NCBI GenBank assembly: GCA_017465095.1
Contig: JAFTWX010000032.1
Span: 1 to 53,559 of the forward strand
Direction: 5' to 3'
Length of the DNA stretch: 53,559 nt
Source of the DNA: Lachnospiraceae bacterium
GTDB taxonomy: Bacteria > Bacillota > Clostridia > Lachnospirales > Lachnospiraceae
A model generated the notes under the pieces. The model was given only the letters and a program-made list of their open reading frames with translations, did no database searches and was not told the DNA's origin. Position 1 is the stretch's first letter; each line of letters starts with the position of its first letter. This document shows positions 24,850 to 33,236 of the stretch, piece after piece. The position numbers and the translations under genes were made by a program.

Positions 24850-24882
24850 AAGACCGGAACGGTTTCTGTTCCGGTCTTGTTT
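24850..24882 (+). terminator. Intrinsic terminator after pilT
   Basis: AAGACCGGAAC (24850-24860) pairs perfectly with GTTCCGGTCTT (24868-24878) over a 7-nt loop, followed by GTTTG. The tail is short in U but the stem is strong. Confidence 0.85.
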
Positions 24883-24903
24883 GTGCAAAGGAGCTTGGTG
24901 GAG

Positions 24904-25512
24904 ATGAGACTATATATTATCCGTCACGGTGAGACGGAATGGAATAAAGTGAAACGATTGCAGGGGCAGACTGACATTCCGCTGGCAGAAGAAGGAATCC
25001 GGCTGGCCCGTGAAACCGGAGTCGGGATGAAAGATATACCGATTGATCTCGTGATTTCAAGCCCTTTGACAAGAGCGTTTCAGACCGCGCAACTTTTGAC
25101 AGAGGGGCGTGATATTCCGATTTTGACTGATGAGCGAATCATAGAAATTTCATTCGGTGCATGGGAAGGCGAGTGTATTCTTGACAGCGAGGTGCTTCCG
25201 CCGGATTTTCGCAGGCTTTTTTACGAGGATCCGCTGCACTGTATTTGTCCGCCGGGCGGTGAGACTTTTTCGGACGTATGTAAGCGTACCGGAGCATTTT
25301 ATCAAAGCCTCCTCAATAATCCGGATTATGCAGAAAAAAACATTCTGATTTCCACTCACGGAGCGGCGAGCCGTTGTCTTTTGACACAGTTCTATGAAGA
25401 CAAAAATGATATTTGGCGGGGCGGTGTTCCGAAAAATTGTGCGGTGACAATGGTAGAGGTTTTGGGTGGCGTCGGAACCGTCGTTGCGAAGGACCGGTTG
25501 TTCTACGAATAA
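24904..25512 (+). CDS. Histidine phosphatase family protein (phosphoglycerate mutase-like)
   Basis: This 202-residue protein has the phosphoacceptor motif LYIIRHGETEWN (His about 9), SSPLTRAFQTA (Arg), EISFGAWEGE (Glu) and the second catalytic His in ISTHGAASR. The fold transfers phosphate through a phosphohistidine. In bacteria such small members are mostly broad phosphatases or act on alpha-ribazole phosphate or sugar phosphates. ATG 24904 is preceded by AAAGGAG. The pilT terminator separates it from the gene before. Confidence 0.9.
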   Translation: MRLYIIRHGETEWNKVKRLQGQTDIPLAEEGIRLARETGVGMKDIPIDLVISSPLTRAFQTAQLLTEGRDIPILTDERIIEISFGAWEGECILDSEVLPPDFRRLFYEDPLHCICPPGGETFSDVCKRTGAFYQSLLNNPDYAEKNILISTHGAASRCLLTQFYEDKNDIWRGGVPKNCAVTMVEVLGGVGTVVAKDRLFYE

Positions 25513-25580
25513 GTTGACAAAACCGGGATTTGTTTTTATCATATATTTTGTATGTAAATTATAGATATGGAGCGAATATT

Positions 25581-26663
25581 ATGAGCAATATTATTTTAAC
25601 AGGTGACAGACCGACCGGTAAACTTCACATCGGCCATTATGTAGGTTCTTTGAAGAGACGTGTGGAGCTTCAGAATACCGGCGATTATGATGATATTTTT
25701 ATTATGATTGCGGATGCGCAGGCGCTTACCGACAATGCGGACAATCCGGAAAAGGTGCGTCAGAACATTGTGGAAGTTGCCCTGGATTACCTGTCCTGCG
25801 GACTCGATCCGAATGTGTCCACCATCTTTATCCAGTCGATGGTACCACAGCTTACGGAGTTGTCTTTTTATTACATGAATCTTGTGACGGTGTCAAGACT
25901 TCAGCGTAACCCAACGGTAAAGGCTGAGATTCAGATGCGTAATTTCGAGACAAGTATTCCGGTTGGATTCTTTACGTATCCGATCAGCCAGGCAGCGGAC
26001 ATTACAGCATTTAAGGCAACGGTCGTTCCGGTTGGTGAGGACCAGATGCCGATGATTGAACAGACAAAAGAAATCGTACATAAATTCAACTATGTATACG
26101 GTGAGACACTTGTAGATCCGAAGATTATGCTTCCGGACAACAAAGCTTGTTTGAGACTTCCCGGTACAGACGGAAGTGCCAAGATGAGTAAATCTCTCGG
26201 CAACTGTATTTATCTGTCCGACAGTGAAGAGGATGTGAGAAAGAAAATCATGTCCATGTTTACCGATCCGACACATCTTCGTGTGGAAGATCCGGGTCAC
26301 GTGGAAGGAAATCCGGTGTTTATTTATCTGGATGCTTTCTGTCGCGACGAGCACTTCGCTGAGTTTTGGCCGGAGTATCAGAATCTTCAGGAAGTGAAAG
26401 ACCACTATACCAGAGGCGGTCTGGGCGATGTGAAGGTGAAGAAGTTCTTAAACAACGTCATGCAGTCTGAACTTGCACCGATCCGTGAGCGCCGTGCTCA
26501 GTGGGAAAAAGACATTCCTGCCGTGTATGAGATTCTCAAAAAGGGAAGCGAGAGAGCAGAGTCCGTGGCAGCGCAGACACTTGCAGAAGTTCGTGAGGCA
26601 ATGAAAATCAATTATTTTGATGATATGGCGCTGATCAAAGAACAGGCGGAAAGATATAAATAA
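25581..26663 (+). CDS. trpS: Tryptophanyl-tRNA synthetase
   Basis: This 360-residue class I aminoacyl-tRNA synthetase has the HIGH-like motif [12 protein letters not shown] near the N-terminus and KMSKSLGN near residue 200. [10 protein letters not shown] at the start and the internal [11 protein letters not shown] segment are typical of TrpRS. It charges tRNA-Trp in the cytoplasm. ATG 25581 has GGAGCG about 7 bases upstream. Upstream is TTGACA (25514-25519), but the spacing to any TATAAT-like box is not ideal. No T-box leader is visible in the 68-base gap. Confidence 0.96.
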   Translation: MSNIILTGDRPTGKLHIGHYVGSLKRRVELQNTGDYDDIFIMIADAQALTDNADNPEKVRQNIVEVALDYLSCGLDPNVSTIFIQSMVPQLTELSFYYMNLVTVSRLQRNPTVKAEIQMRNFETSIPVGFFTYPISQAADITAFKATVVPVGEDQMPMIEQTKEIVHKFNYVYGETLVDPKIMLPDNKACLRLPGTDGSAKMSKSLGNCIYLSDSEEDVRKKIMSMFTDPTHLRVEDPGHVEGNPVFIYLDAFCRDEHFAEFWPEYQNLQEVKDHYTRGGLGDVKVKKFLNNVMQSELAPIRERRAQWEKDIPAVYEILKKGSERAESVAAQTLAEVREAMKINYFDDMALIKEQAERYK

Positions 26664-26674
26664 AACTACAAGTG

Positions 26675-26707
26675 ACAGCCCATACTGAATGTGTGGGCTG
26701 TTTGTTG
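26675..26707 (+). terminator. Intrinsic terminator after trpS
   Basis: ACAGCCCATA (26675-26684) pairs with TGTGGGCTGT (26692-26701) with one mismatch near the 7-nt loop, followed by TTGTTG. Confidence 0.8.
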
Positions 26708-26743
26708 TATCAGAGATAAAGTTTTTGTAAGCAGGAGGTAACC

Positions 26744-27685
26744 ATGAAAGGAATCGTGCACAGTGCATCGGAGATTATCGGAAACACTCCGTTGATGCAG
26801 TTACATCATTATCAGGAAAAAGAGAATATCAGGGATGCGGTTATTTTGGCAAAGCTGGAGTACTTGAATCCGGCGGGATCTGTCAAAGACCGTGCTGCGC
26901 TCTATATGATTGAAGAGGCGGAAAAAAGCGGAAAGCTGAAACCGGGAGCAACGATTATCGAGCCGACCAGCGGAAATACGGGAATCGGGCTGGCGGTTGT
27001 GGCAGCAACAAAAGGATACCGTGCGATTCTGACACTTCCGGAGACGATGAGTGTGGAACGTAGAACGCTTCTGCGTGCTTACGGAGCGGAGCTTGTGCTG
27101 ACAGAGGGGGCAAAAGGAATGAGCGGAGCTATCGCAAAGGCGGAGGAACTGGCGGCTGAGATTCCGGGAGCTATGATTCTCGGTCAGTTTGACAACCCGG
27201 CGAACGCGCAGGCGCACAGGGAGACGACCGGTCCGGAAATCTGGGAACAGACGGAAGGAAAAGTTGATATTTTTGTGGCTGGTGTCGGAACCGGCGGAAC
27301 GATTACCGGTGTCGGCGAATATTTAAAGAGTAAGAATCCGGCTGTTAAGGTTGTGGCAGTAGAACCGGCAGATTCTCCGGTGCTTTCCGGCGGGGCAGCA
27401 GGTCCGCACGGCCTTCAGGGGATCGGAGCAGGATTTGTTCCTTCCCTTTTGAATACTTCCGTGTATGATGAGATTATTACGGTGTCTTCCGAGGAGGCGT
27501 TTGCCCATGGAAGAATGCTTGCACGCACCGAAGGAGTGCTTGTCGGCATTTCATCCGGCGCAGCACTTTGCGCCGCAGGTAAACTTGCCGTTTGCCCGGA
27601 AAATAAAGGAAAGAACATCGTTGTCTTGCTTCCGGATTCGGGGGACAGATACTTGTCGACGCCAATGTTTGCCGATGAGGAGTAG
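26744..27685 (+). CDS. cysK: Cysteine synthase A (O-acetylserine sulfhydrylase)
   Basis: This 313-residue fold type II PLP enzyme has the Schiff-base lysine in [14 protein letters not shown] (Lys about 46). Its substrate loop is [15 protein letters not shown] and its phosphate loop [25 protein letters not shown] near the C-terminus completes the PLP site. It makes cysteine from O-acetylserine and sulfide in the cytoplasm. AGGAGG lies 6 bases before the ATG. It is alone, with no cysE next to it. The frame stays open for 61 codons after its TAG stop (see the next feature). Confidence 0.95.
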   Translation: MKGIVHSASEIIGNTPLMQLHHYQEKENIRDAVILAKLEYLNPAGSVKDRAALYMIEEAEKSGKLKPGATIIEPTSGNTGIGLAVVAATKGYRAILTLPETMSVERRTLLRAYGAELVLTEGAKGMSGAIAKAEELAAEIPGAMILGQFDNPANAQAHRETTGPEIWEQTEGKVDIFVAGVGTGGTITGVGEYLKSKNPAVKVVAVEPADSPVLSGGAAGPHGLQGIGAGFVPSLLNTSVYDEIITVSSEEAFAHGRMLARTEGVLVGISSGAALCAAGKLAVCPENKGKNIVVLLPDSGDRYLSTPMFADEE

Positions 27686-27733
27686 GATTATGATTTTTCG
27701 GATTTGGAACCATACGCTTTTGATAGTTTTGTG

Positions 27734-27868
27734 ATGGCATATTTGGTGGAATGGGACGGCTGCGGAAAATATGGCCTGACCCAGGAAATGGAAAACCGGG
27801 AAAAGTGTGAAGAATATTTGGAAGGTCCGCTGAAGTGCTTGTTTGAGAATTATTATCAAGAGAAATAA
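27734..27868 (+). other. Possible small ORF or remnant downstream of cysK
   Basis: The cysK frame remains open from its TAG (27683-27685) to a TAA ending at 27868. An ATG at 27734 would give 44 residues beginning MAYLVEWDGCGKYGL, acidic and without hydrophobic segments. No ribosome site precedes it. It could be a small gene, the tail of a lost longer gene, or a chance frame; I do not recognise the sequence. Confidence 0.3.
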
Positions 27869-27888
27869 ATTGATGTTTTTTGATATCT

Positions 27889-27909
27889 GGTATATACTAT
27901 GTATATACC
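27889..27909. promoter_or_regulatory. Palindromic operator over the mazEF promoter
   Basis: GGTATATAC and GTATATACC form a perfect inverted repeat around a TAT centre. It covers the -10 region of a promoter with TTGATA (27880-27885) and TATATA (27902-27907), about 22 bases before the antitoxin gene. MazE-type antitoxins repress their own operons through such palindromes, so autoregulation is a direct inference. Confidence 0.75.
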
Positions 27910-27929
27910 AAACGCAAGGAGGGTTTTAT

Positions 27930-28172
27930 ATGCAAGCACAAGTAAAAGAATGGGGCAATAGTCAAGGAATCAGATTACCAAAAGAAGTATTGAAAAGTGC
28001 AGGAATTGCATTGAATGAGATTTTAGATGTTACAGTATCGAATGGTGTAATTACTTTAGTAAAAACATTTCATCATAAAACATTAGAAGAAAGAGCGGCT
28101 GAGTTTGATGGAAAGTTAATGCTGGATGGTGAATATGATTGGGGTGAACCTGTTGGGAGAGAGGTGTGGTAA
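27930..28172 (+). CDS. mazE: MazE-type antitoxin (AbrB/SpoVT fold)
   Basis: This 80-residue protein has an N-terminal swapped-hairpin AbrB domain with the hallmark VKEWGNSQGIRLPKEVL. A disordered acidic tail (EFDGKLMLDGEYDWGEP) would wrap around and neutralise the toxin. AAGGAGGG lies 6 bases before the ATG. Its stop overlaps the toxin ATG as TAATG. Codon use is more AT-rich than in neighbouring genes, which suggests transfer. Confidence 0.93.
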   Translation: MQAQVKEWGNSQGIRLPKEVLKSAGIALNEILDVTVSNGVITLVKTFHHKTLEERAAEFDGKLMLDGEYDWGEPVGREVW

Positions 28173-28474
28173 TGGAAATACTTCATCAGGGAGATATCCT
28201 TAAAATTGAAAAAATAAAACATCCTGTATTGGTAGTTAGTAAGGATTTCTTTAATACCAGCGGTGAAATAATCGGATGTCCAATTATTTGTAATTCTATT
28301 CCGGGACCACTCCATATATGGATGGCTACGGAAGAAAATGAGGGGTATATACAGTGCGAAAAACTCGCACTGTTGGATTTGTCAGTCCGTGGATATAAGA
28401 AAGTGGATAGATTGCCAATTTCAGAAATGCTTAATGTATCTGATGCTATTCAGGGGATTTTTGAATGCATTTGA
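28172..28474 (+). CDS. mazF: MazF/PemK-type toxin endoribonuclease
   Basis: This 100-residue protein starts with LHQGDILKIEKIKHPVLVVS, where PemK/MazF proteins carry their first strand and basic loop. It continues with ICNSIPGPLHIWM and EGYIQCEKLALLDL, matching the conserved strand around the active site. The usual R of the GDI-x-PVRP segment is not obvious, so the cleavage specificity may differ from the classical ACA type. The family cleaves mRNA sequence-specifically. It is translationally coupled to the antitoxin. Confidence 0.9.
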   Translation: MEILHQGDILKIEKIKHPVLVVSKDFFNTSGEIIGCPIICNSIPGPLHIWMATEENEGYIQCEKLALLDLSVRGYKKVDRLPISEMLNVSDAIQGIFECI

Positions 28475-28492
28475 TAATAGCTAAAAAAGACG

Positions 28493-28532
28493 ACTCCCTG
28501 TGGGCACAATAAGTGCCTACGGGGAGTTTTTT
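28493..28532 (+). terminator. Intrinsic terminator after mazEF
   Basis: ACTCCC (28493-28498) pairs with GGGAGT (28522-28527). An inner GGGCAC/GTGCCT pairing brackets AATAA, and the run TTTTTT follows. Confidence 0.85.
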
Positions 28533-28618
28533 GCGCTCCGGCACCGTCAATCATCGCCGGGCGTCATCTCGCGTGCAGAGGCGCACAAAGAAATTTTTAG
28601 ATAAACAGCATAAAACAG

Positions 28619-28647
28619 TTGACAACAGTTATGAACTGTTATATAGT
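28619..28647 (+). promoter_or_regulatory. Promoter with palindromic operator in its spacer
   Basis: A consensus TTGACA (28619-28624) and TATAGT (28642-28647) are 17 bases apart. Between them lies the perfect palindrome AACAGTTATGAACTGTT (28624-28640). It sits 25 bases before a GntR/YtrA-type regulator. Binding there would block RNA polymerase, so this is a likely autorepression site. Confidence 0.85.
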
Positions 28648-28671
28648 GTTTATAACAAAGGAGGCAAACCC

Positions 28672-29043
28672 ATGGGAATCATAATCAATAATTCATCGAT
28701 GACACCGATTTATGAACAGATGGTTGCGCAGATAAAGGCGCAGATCATGAACGGTGAGAGAAAAGAAGGAGACAGCCTTCCTTCGGTAAGAGCTTTAGCC
28801 AAGGACCTTCGGGTCAGTGCACTGACGGTCAAGAAAGCCTATGACGAGCTGGAGCGGGAAGGATTTGTAACGACGGTTCACGGAAAAGGAACCTTTGTTA
28901 CAAGTGCCAACCAGGAACTCATGCTGGAGGAAATGAAAAAAGAAGTGGAAGCAGATCTGGAAGGGGCCATCCGGAAAGGCAGAAGCTGTGGCATGAGCGA
29001 TGAGGAGCTTAACGAGTTGTTCCAAATTATTTTAGAAGATTAA
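28672..29043 (+). CDS. GntR-family (YtrA-like) transcriptional regulator
   Basis: This 123-residue protein has a GntR winged-helix domain (about 10-75) with PIYEQMVAQIKAQIMNGE, LPSVRALAKDLRVSALTVKK and GKGTFV. A short helical tail follows instead of a large ligand domain, as in the YtrA subfamily that controls linked ABC transporters. AAAGGAGG is 6 bases before the ATG. The operator-like palindrome in its promoter and the ABC genes directly downstream support local autoregulation of the operon. Confidence 0.93.
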   Translation: MGIIINNSSMTPIYEQMVAQIKAQIMNGERKEGDSLPSVRALAKDLRVSALTVKKAYDELEREGFVTTVHGKGTFVTSANQELMLEEMKKEVEADLEGAIRKGRSCGMSDEELNELFQIILED

Positions 29044-29070
29044 TGAAAGAGTTAAACTGGAGGATATGAT

Positions 29071-29916
29071 ATGGAATTACAGGTAAAAGGGATAAGAAAG
29101 ACATATGGGAAATTCGGACTGGATGTAAGCATTGAGGTACAGCCGGGACAGATCACCGGATTGGTGGGAAAGAACGGCGCCGGAAAAAGTACGACATTTA
29201 AGTCGATACTGGGACTGGTAAAAACGGAAGGCGGAGAAATCCTTCTGGATGGTAAGCCGGTAGAAATTTTTACGAACAAAGAAAAAGAAAAAATCGGAGT
29301 TGTCCTTTCAAATGCAAGCTTCAGCGGATGGCTTACGATTGCGGACATTATTCCGGTACTGCGAAGCATGTACGCGGAGTTTGAAGAAGAATATTTCAAA
29401 GAACAGTGTGAGAAAATGGAGCTTCCGATGAAAAAGCCGATCAAAGAGTTTTCGACCGGTATGGCGGCAAAACTGAAAGTGCTCGTGGCAATCTCGCATA
29501 AGGCAGAGTTTTTAATCATGGATGAGCCGACGAGCGGTTTGGATGTGATGGCAAGAAATGAAATTTTGGATTTGTTGCGGGAATATATGGTGGAGGATGG
29601 CAGAAGTATTCTGATCAGTTCCCACATTTCAAGCGATTTGGAAACGCTTTGCGACGATCTTTACATGATTGATAACGGAAAGATTATGATGCATGAAGAA
29701 ACCGATGTTTTACTTGCAAATTACGGACTGTTAAAACTGACCGATGCTCAATATGAGAAAATAGAAAAAGAATACATTCTCAAAACAAAGAAGGACAACA
29801 ACGGATATGTATGTCTGACAAAAGAGAAAGCATTTTATGCGGAGAATTATCCGGATGTTGCGATAGAAAAAGGAAATATTGACGATGTATTTACAATGAT
29901 GATTCAGGGGGAATAG
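29071..29916 (+). CDS. ABC transporter ATP-binding protein
   Basis: This 281-residue ATPase has Walker A GLVGKNGAGKSTTF, signature region EFSTGMAAKLKV (FSTGM in place of LSGGQ), Walker B FLIMDEPTSGLD and switch His in ISSHISSDL. The C-terminal 70 residues have no recognised motif. It drives the ABC-2 permease encoded 4 bases downstream. The combination with a YtrA-like regulator resembles antibiotic or lantibiotic self-protection exporters, such as the BcrAB type. It is probably part of the GntR operon. Confidence 0.93.
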   Translation: MELQVKGIRKTYGKFGLDVSIEVQPGQITGLVGKNGAGKSTTFKSILGLVKTEGGEILLDGKPVEIFTNKEKEKIGVVLSNASFSGWLTIADIIPVLRSMYAEFEEEYFKEQCEKMELPMKKPIKEFSTGMAAKLKVLVAISHKAEFLIMDEPTSGLDVMARNEILDLLREYMVEDGRSILISSHISSDLETLCDDLYMIDNGKIMMHEETDVLLANYGLLKLTDAQYEKIEKEYILKTKKDNNGYVCLTKEKAFYAENYPDVAIEKGNIDDVFTMMIQGE

Positions 29917-29920
29917 AGAG

Positions 29921-30595
29921 ATGAAAGGTTTACTGATAAAAGATTTTAAATTATTGACAAGAAACAAATCCACGTTATTGATTGTGCTGGCGATTATTTT
30001 GTTTTTCCCGATGCTTGAGATGGATCCGGGATTTATTGTCAGCTACACGATGATTATTTTGCTGTTTTTGACGGTGAGTACGATTTCGTATGATGATTTT
30101 GACAACGGAATGGCGTTTTTGTTTACGCTGCCGATTGACCGAAAAACTTATGTGCGTGAGAAATATGTACTCGGACTTGTGGTGGCGGTTGCAAGCTGGA
30201 TTTTGGCGGTTTTCATCAATGTTGCATACATGTCGCTGTTGGCAAATGAAAGTGCGGAAACCATCGGCAGAGTTTTGCTTTCTGTATTGATGATTTTCCC
30301 GGCGATGCTTCTGATGTGGGAAGTGATTTTGCCGTTGCAGCTGAAGTTCGGCGCAGAAAAAGCAAGAGTGGTACTCTTTATCGTGGCCGGTGTGAGTGCG
30401 GCGATAGGCGTAATCACTACCAAAATTGCAGCGGCAAACGAGGAGCAGGCCAATAAGGTGGTAAATGCCGTGGCCGGGAAACTGGTGCAGCTTACGCCGA
30501 TGCAGGTTGGTATTGCATTATTTGCAGTTGCAGTTGCAGGCCTCTTGATTTCTTATGCTTCTTCTGTCAGAATAGTGGAGAAGAAAGAATACTAA
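29921..30595 (+). CDS. ABC-2 type transporter permease
   Basis: This 224-residue membrane protein has about six hydrophobic segments and begins LLIKDFKLLTRNKSTLLIV, the usual N-terminal amphipathic entry of ABC-2 permeases. The loop SYDDFDNGMAFLFTLPIDRKTYVREKY is shared by the YtrF/DUF-type small ABC-2 permeases. It pairs with the ATPase just upstream to form an exporter. The substrate is unknown; a peptide antibiotic is an inference from the operon type. Confidence 0.88.
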   Translation: MKGLLIKDFKLLTRNKSTLLIVLAIILFFPMLEMDPGFIVSYTMIILLFLTVSTISYDDFDNGMAFLFTLPIDRKTYVREKYVLGLVVAVASWILAVFINVAYMSLLANESAETIGRVLLSVLMIFPAMLLMWEVILPLQLKFGAEKARVVLFIVAGVSAAIGVITTKIAAANEEQANKVVNAVAGKLVQLTPMQVGIALFAVAVAGLLISYASSVRIVEKKEY

Positions 30596-30611
30596 ATAGA
30601 AAGAGTTAGCT

Positions 30612-31673
30612 ATGGGAAACCAAAATCAAAATCAGCCACACAAACGCCGGGTGCGCTACAAAGGAACGCACCCGCGCAGTTTTCACGAAAAATACAAAGA
30701 ACATAATCCGGAGAAATACGCAGATACCATAGAAAAGGTCATCCGCAAGGGAAGTACCCCGGCGGGAATGCACATTTCTATCTGCGTCAATGAAATTCTT
30801 GAATTCCTGCAGATTAAGCCGGGACAAAAAGGGTTGGATGCCACGCTCGGCTACGGCGGACATACGAAGGAAATGCTCAAATGCCTGGAAGGGAATGGAC
30901 ATATCTACGGTCTGGATGTGGATCCGATTGAGATTGAAAAGACAACGAAACGCCTGCGTGAGCAGGGATTCGGTGAGGATGTGCTGACTGTCATAAAGAC
31001 AAACTTTGCAAATCTCGGTGAGGTGGCAAAACAGCATGGACCGTTTGATTTCATTTTGGCGGACCTCGGCGTGTCTTCCATGCAGATAGACAATCCGGAG
31101 CGCGGTTTTTCTTACAAAATTGACGGACCGCTGGATCTCAGACTGAACCCGCACGAGGGTACGAGCGCGGCGGATCGGCTTCTCGAGATTACGGAGGAGG
31201 AATTTGCCTGGATGATGATCGAAAATTCCGATGAGCCGTATGCGAATGAGATTGCGGCTACAGTGATGCGTGAAATCCGCTGCGGCAAAAAGGTGGATAC
31301 GACGACGCGGCTTCGGGAGCTGATAGAGAAGGCTTTGATAAAACTTCCGGAAAAAGAGAGGAAAGAGGCGGTCAAGAAATCGTGCCAGCGGACATTTCAG
31401 GCGCTCCGTATTGACGTGAACAGTGAATTTGAAGTGCTGTATGCATTTTTGGATGCACTTCCGGGGGCACTTGCACCGGGAGGAAGGGCAGCGATTTTGA
31501 CGTTCCACTCCGGAGAAGACCGGCTGGTGAAGAAATCATTTAAGCAGTTGAAAAAACAGGGCATCTATGCAAAGGTGGCGGATGATGTGATTCGTCCGAG
31601 CGCACAGGAGTGCGCCATGAATCCGAGGGCGAAGTCGACCAAGATGCGTTGGGCAGTCAAGGCAGAGATATAG
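30612..31673 (+). CDS. rsmH: RsmH-like 16S rRNA (cytosine-N4)-methyltransferase
   Basis: This 353-residue protein has the class I SAM motif LDATLGYGGHTKEML and the DFILADLGVSSMQIDNPERGF segment typical of RsmH (MraW). The C-terminal RPSAQECAMNPRAKSTKMRWA is also typical. RsmH methylates C1402 at the ribosomal decoding centre. Usual RsmH proteins are about 310 residues; this one has an extra basic N-terminal tail of about 50 residues (KRRVRYKGTHPRSFH). It is also outside the mraZ-ftsL cell-division cluster where rsmH normally lies. It may be the cell's only copy or a diverged paralog. The start has AAAGAG just upstream. Confidence 0.88.
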   Translation: MGNQNQNQPHKRRVRYKGTHPRSFHEKYKEHNPEKYADTIEKVIRKGSTPAGMHISICVNEILEFLQIKPGQKGLDATLGYGGHTKEMLKCLEGNGHIYGLDVDPIEIEKTTKRLREQGFGEDVLTVIKTNFANLGEVAKQHGPFDFILADLGVSSMQIDNPERGFSYKIDGPLDLRLNPHEGTSAADRLLEITEEEFAWMMIENSDEPYANEIAATVMREIRCGKKVDTTTRLRELIEKALIKLPEKERKEAVKKSCQRTFQALRIDVNSEFEVLYAFLDALPGALAPGGRAAILTFHSGEDRLVKKSFKQLKKQGIYAKVADDVIRPSAQECAMNPRAKSTKMRWAVKAEI

Positions 31674-31681
31674 AAAAAAAC

Positions 31682-31715
31682 AAAAGGTTACGATGTATTG
31701 TCGTAACCTTTTTTG
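31682..31715. terminator. Bidirectional terminator between convergent rRNA methyltransferases
   Basis: AAAAGGTTACGA (31682-31693) pairs perfectly with TCGTAACCTTTT (31701-31712) over a 7-nt loop. A-rich and T-rich flanks allow it to serve both the RsmH-like and RsmF-like genes. Confidence 0.9.
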
Positions 31716-31734
31716 TCGGTTTATATTTTGTTAT

Positions 31735-33135
31735 TTACAATAATTTGCGCAGTCCTTTCGGATAATGATTTTTCATAATGCCTCCGGCTAACTTTCCCCA
31801 GCCGAGGCTGTAACCGTCGAGGCAAATGAGATACCAGCCTTTTTCGCCGTCCAAAGGAAAGGTCTGACCGGCAATGAAATTGCAGGCAGTGCAATAATCT
31901 GATTCCACGCCACTGGTTAACATAACTTTGCGACAAACATCCTCCGGACGCAGCGTCAGTGCGAAAGCGTGTGACGGCTCGAAACGGTTTTTTACAAGAG
32001 TTCCGAGATGAAGACCCGGACGAAGGACGCGGAGCCCGGAAAGAGAAGGGGCGTGCTTAGGAAGAAGATAAATCTGGTCGCCGAATAGTGCAAGGTTTCC
32101 GGAGAAATTCCGGGTCAGCGTATTTTGTAAAAATTCTTCCAGTCCGCTCATATCGGGACCGGAGGAATTTTGTTTTTTCTTTTTCTTTTTTTCGCCGGAT
32201 GACAGCGTTTTCAGACCATTATCCTGCAGGCAGTAAGTGTGGCCGCTGCCCGGGATGTTGTTTGCATGCAGTTCCGAGGTAGGAGATCCGGATTTTTTCA
32301 GCACGGCAACAAAATGTCCTTCGCCGTTTATTTTGTGCGGCCAAAGTCTTTTTTGCTCGATGACTTCGTACTCCGGATATTTTTCGGTAAAACGCAGAAT
32401 GCTTCCTTCGTTTTCTGCCACAGCGAAGGTGCAGGTCGAATAAACGAGCGTTCCGCCGGGGCGCAGCATGTGGTGGGCGCAGTCTAAAATCTCGTCCTGA
32501 CGGTCTGCGCACATCTGCACATTTTCAAGGCTCCACTGCGACATGGCGTCTTCGTTTTTTCGGAACATACCCTCTCCGGGACACGGTGCATCTACCATGA
32601 TTCGGTCAAAATAAAGAGGAAAGCGAGTCATGAGAGTTTGCGGAGACTCACTTGTGACAATGGCATTTTGTACGCCCATGCGCTCCATGTTTTCCGACAG
32701 TATTTTTGCACGGGCAGGATGAATCTCGTTGCTTATGAGAATGCCCTGCTGTTGCATGGCGGAGGCAATCTGTGTGCTTTTTCCGCCCGGAGCAGCGCAT
32801 AAGTCCAGAACCCGCTCGCCCGGCTGCGCATCGAGAAGGGCAGCCGGCATCATGGCGCTCGGCTCCTGAATGTAGTAAACCCCGGCCTCGTGATACGGGT
32901 GCTTGCCCGGTCGAAGAGATGCCGGATAATAGAAGCCGTCACAGGTCCAGGTCACGGGAGAGAGCTCGCCGGAAAAGGTACAGCCGGATAAGAAATCTTC
33001 GACGGTCCCTTTCAGACGGTTTACCCGCAGCGCCTGGTGATTTGTATTTTCGTAGCTCTGCAGGAAAGCGGGAAATTCATCGCCGAGCATGTCCTGCATG
33101 CGGTCCGTAAAGTCTTTTGGTAATGAGAGAGACAT
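31735..33135 (-). CDS. rsmF: RsmF/RsmB-type 16S rRNA (cytosine-C5)-methyltransferase
   Basis: This 466-residue NOL1/NOP2/Sun-family enzyme has SAM motif LDLCAAPGGKSTQIA, motif IV MVDAPCPGEGMFRKNEDA with the first catalytic Cys, and VYSTCTFAVAENE with the nucleophile Cys. The C-terminal half has the extra domain of RsmF-like proteins, with a Lys-rich linker (EKKKKKKQNSS). It forms m5C in rRNA. ATG 33135 is chosen because AAGGAG is 6 bases upstream on the minus strand; an ATG at 33168 lacks a site. Confidence 0.94.
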   Translation of the reverse strand: MSLSLPKDFTDRMQDMLGDEFPAFLQSYENTNHQALRVNRLKGTVEDFLSGCTFSGELSPVTWTCDGFYYPASLRPGKHPYHEAGVYYIQEPSAMMPAALLDAQPGERVLDLCAAPGGKSTQIASAMQQQGILISNEIHPARAKILSENMERMGVQNAIVTSESPQTLMTRFPLYFDRIMVDAPCPGEGMFRKNEDAMSQWSLENVQMCADRQDEILDCAHHMLRPGGTLVYSTCTFAVAENEGSILRFTEKYPEYEVIEQKRLWPHKINGEGHFVAVLKKSGSPTSELHANNIPGSGHTYCLQDNGLKTLSSGEKKKKKKQNSSGPDMSGLEEFLQNTLTRNFSGNLALFGDQIYLLPKHAPSLSGLRVLRPGLHLGTLVKNRFEPSHAFALTLRPEDVCRKVMLTSGVESDYCTACNFIAGQTFPLDGEKGWYLICLDGYSLGWGKLAGGIMKNHYPKGLRKLL

Positions 33136-33236
33136 AGTACACTCCTTTTGTTTGGTCTTGCATCGCAATTAAAAGAATTATATACTTTTTGTGGGATGCC
33201 TTCAAGCATCAGTACAGGAAATATGAGGAAAAGAAT

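Noticed and set aside
25513..25580. T-box leader before trpS
   Set aside because: The gap is only 68 bases and shows no specifier loop, T-box sequence or terminator.
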